From: Alitiscatomonas aceti
GTDB lineage: Bacteria; Bacillota; Clostridia; Lachnospirales; Lachnospiraceae
Assembly: GCF_025567195.1 (NCBI RefSeq)
Contig: NZ_JAOQJF010000059.1
Location: 1 to 7,276 of the forward strand
Direction of reading: 5' to 3'
DNA length: 7,276 nucleotides
Both the position numbers and the translations under genes were made by a program. Shown one piece after another: positions 5,667 to 7,276 of the stretch. How positions within the stretch are numbered: position 1 is the first letter of the stretch; each line of letters starts with the position of its first letter. The notes beneath the pieces are model-generated. The model did no database searches. It was not told where the DNA came from and saw nothing but the letters and a program-made list of their open reading frames with translations.

Positions 5667-7226
5667 TTATGGTGCGGACAGTGCAGCGGCAGCCTGCGCC
5701 TTTTTCTTCGCCCGATATTCCCGCGCTTTGATACGGTCATACTCCCGTTGCTTTTCAAGATTTCTCGCCCGGTATTCTCTTGAATAGTTGCGGTGGTAGG
5801 CTCGGCTCTTTTCCTTTCTTGCTTCTTCGATTTCCTCACGCATTTGCCGGATTTCCTGCTCTGTCGGCTCTGCAAGCTGTGTCAGTTCATTTTCAAATCT
5901 GCCGATATGGTTAAAGTATATCCCGATATGCTGAATAGCCTGTTTTGCCCTTTTCTTGTCGCGTTCATGCACTTCAATCCGGCTGATAAACTCGTTGAGG
6001 ATAGTCGGGGTAAGGTCGGTAAAGTCAGCGTAACGGTCTATCAGCTTTACAAACTTCTGCGCCCGTCCTCCCGCGTTTTCAAAAGCGGATAGCTGCTCCC
6101 TAAGCTGTTCAAGCTCCGCTTTCAGTGAGTAGTATTCTTCGGAATACTTCTGCGACATCTGCTCATAGCGGTCTTGTGGGATAGTACCCAGCACGTTGTC
6201 CTCATAAAGTTTATTCAGCACCTTGTCAATCTGTTCAAGGCGCGTCGTGATTTGCGGGATACGCTTCTGTTGTTTCTTTACTTTGTCAGTCTGCTGCATG
6301 GCAAGGCTCTTTTTCACTAAGGCTTCAAACTCTGCCCGGTTGCTGATAGAGTATTCCGCGATTTTTTTCAGCACATCTGCGACGGTCTGCATAAGCAGAT
6401 CCGCGTCCATGATGTGCGGAGAGCTGCACTTGGGATTTTTGGCTTTTCCCTTGTGGTACTCGCTGCAATAGGCAACATGGCGCTTGCCGCCGTTCCTGTA
6501 ATCTATGCGGATGTGCATTTTTGCGCCGCAGTCTTTACAGAAAAGCAAGCCTGACAGAGGGTGGATTTCTCCGTCCCCGTTGGGGCGTTTGACAGGTGCG
6601 TTTTCCAAAATCCGCTGCACATTTTCAAAGTCGGTGCGGTCGATAATCGGCTCATGCACATTTTCTGTGATGTGCCACTGGCTTCTGTCTACATAGTGGT
6701 TTCTCTTATCTCGGAAATGCTTTGCGGTCTTGAAGTTGACTACATCGCCGCAATACTCTTGCCGCGTGAGGATATGGGTCAGCGTGGCTTTGTTCCACTT
6801 GTAGCGGTTATTCTCATTGAGCGTTTTATTTTTACAAGTCCCCCGCCCCCGGTCTTTCATGTAGAATGTAGGGGTCGGGATTTGCTCCTGTGTCAGATAT
6901 ACGGCGATTTGGTTTCGGTTTTTCCCGTCCAAAAACAGACGGAAAATAAGGCGTACAACCTCGGCGGCTTCCTTGTCGATTATCCAAAAGTCCTTGTTGT
7001 CCGGGTCTTTGATATAGCCGTAAGGGGCTTCGGTGGCAACCGGCTTTCCGCTCATGCCTTTGGTCTTAATGCCCGTTTTCACTTTTTTGCTGATGTCCTT
7101 TGCGTACCACTCCGACATGATATTGATAAAAGGGGCAAACTCTAATGTGTCAGGGTTTTCGCTGTCTATGCCGTTGTTGACTGCGATAAAGCGTACATTG
7201 TGATGTTGTATAAATAAAGTTGACAC
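5667..7226 (-). CDS. Large serine recombinase (TnpX-like), N-terminally truncated
   Basis: The protein would excise and integrate the element. The 519-residue open frame holds the end of the resolvase-type catalytic domain (VRFIAVNNGIDS, FAPFINIMSEWYAKDISKKV; residues 11-50) and a recombinase domain (about 65-208). A zinc ribbon carries Cys230, Cys233, Cys254 and Cys267. A coiled coil (about 305-395) is followed by a DUF4368-like segment (LTPTILNEFISRIEVHERD, 405-423) and a very basic helical tail. The catalytic serine, the dimer-interface residues and the conserved arginines, roughly the first 100-120 residues of the family, are absent. Upstream sequence is replaced by the inverted repeat, which supplies residues 1-8 and a GTG at 7226 with no ribosome site. 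The product should be catalytically dead, if made at all. Confidence 0.9.
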   Translation of the reverse strand: MSTLFIQHHNVRFIAVNNGIDSENPDTLEFAPFINIMSEWYAKDISKKVKTGIKTKGMSGKPVATEAPYGYIKDPDNKDFWIIDKEAAEVVRLIFRLFLDGKNRNQIAVYLTQEQIPTPTFYMKDRGRGTCKNKTLNENNRYKWNKATLTHILTRQEYCGDVVNFKTAKHFRDKRNHYVDRSQWHITENVHEPIIDRTDFENVQRILENAPVKRPNGDGEIHPLSGLLFCKDCGAKMHIRIDYRNGGKRHVAYCSEYHKGKAKNPKCSSPHIMDADLLMQTVADVLKKIAEYSISNRAEFEALVKKSLAMQQTDKVKKQQKRIPQITTRLEQIDKVLNKLYEDNVLGTIPQDRYEQMSQKYSEEYYSLKAELEQLREQLSAFENAGGRAQKFVKLIDRYADFTDLTPTILNEFISRIEVHERDKKRAKQAIQHIGIYFNHIGRFENELTQLAEPTEQEIRQMREEIEEARKEKSRAYHRNYSREYRARNLEKQREYDRIKAREYRAKKKAQAAAALSAP

Positions 7227-7276
7227 CTTATTCTCAAAGAATTCATGTATAATAAAGAGAATAAGGAGGAACTTTC
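7201..7276. repeat. Right copy of the perfect 76-bp inverted repeat
   Basis: It is the exact reverse complement of 11-86 and reaches the window edge, so the repeat may be longer. It reads outward to the right: TTGACA (7220-7225), TATAAT (7248-7253), AGGAGG (7264-7269). A 10-bp dyad, CCTTATTCTC (7226-7235) and GAGAATAAGG (7257-7266), lies inside. It replaces the 5' part of the recombinase gene. Confidence 0.95.
7220..7253 (+). promoter_or_regulatory. Outward promoter-like sequence in the right repeat
   Basis: These are the same TTGACA and TATAAT as in the left copy, with a 22-base spacer, pointing right towards an AGGAGG at 7264-7269. The coding start would lie just outside the window if the repeat continues as on the left. 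Transcription from here runs antisense to the lost 5' end of the recombinase. Confidence 0.5.

Noticed and set aside
6561..7145. Long plus-strand frame of about 194 codons opposite the recombinase
   Set aside because: It is the antisense shadow of a well-recognised recombinase; no ribosome site or family-like sequence.
11..7276. Phase-variable invertible promoter switch
   Set aside because: The promoter-like elements are inside the repeats and both face outward, so inverting the segment between them would leave promoter direction unchanged. No intact invertase is present.
1..7276. CRISPR array, tRNA or rRNA
   Set aside because: No regularly spaced repeats and no tRNA or rRNA-like segments were seen on either strand.

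Overview
The window looks like the core of an integrative and mobilizable element (IME) from a Bacillota genome, probably a gut Clostridia (Lachnospiraceae or Oscillospiraceae type). This rests on strong AGGAGG-type ribosome sites, a Tn4451-style gene set (large serine recombinase with zinc ribbon and DUF4368-like C-terminus, TnpW), a DUF3847 protein, a MobA/MobL relaxase of the MobQ class, and a DUF3991/Toprim/AAA replication protein. The taxonomy is inferred; no chromosomal flank is visible.

Layout. All backbone genes lie on the minus strand. In transcription order, right to left, they are: large serine recombinase (5667-7226), tnpW (5371-5586), a conserved 98-aa protein (4940-5236), DUF3847 protein (3779-4075), MobQ relaxase (2019-3527) and primase/helicase-like protein (74-1432). 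A structured region with an RSF1010-type oriT (nic-like core 3752-3763) lies between the DUF3847 and relaxase genes. Two visibly AT-rich cargo genes are slotted between backbone genes: a VanZ-family membrane protein (4186-4809, minus), with its own promoter and terminator, and an NTF2/SnoaL-like protein (1522-1941, plus), also with its own promoter and terminator. No stretch longer than about 300 bases lacks a gene.

The most striking feature is a perfect 76-bp inverted repeat at the two ends (11-86 and 7201-7276). Each copy reads outward and carries a TTGACA, a perfect TATAAT and an AGGAGG ribosome site. On the left this leads into an ATG codon (M-S-R...) that leaves the window. Both inner boundaries fall inside backbone genes: the recombinase has lost its whole N-terminal catalytic region, including the catalytic serine, and the primase/helicase stops just after Walker B. 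The simplest reading is that two inverted copies of the same mobile element, seen only by their 5' ends, bracket and disable the IME core. A 10-bp dyad in the repeat could mask the ribosome site in read-through transcripts, a protection known for transposase genes of several insertion sequences.

The relaxase is also odd. Its ribosome site and its alignment to RSF1010 MobA (MAIYH start, catalytic Tyr25) place the start at an ATA codon instead of ATG. The element therefore seems to keep its transfer origin and relaxase, the latter perhaps poorly translated, but to have lost its own integrase activity and part of its replication protein.
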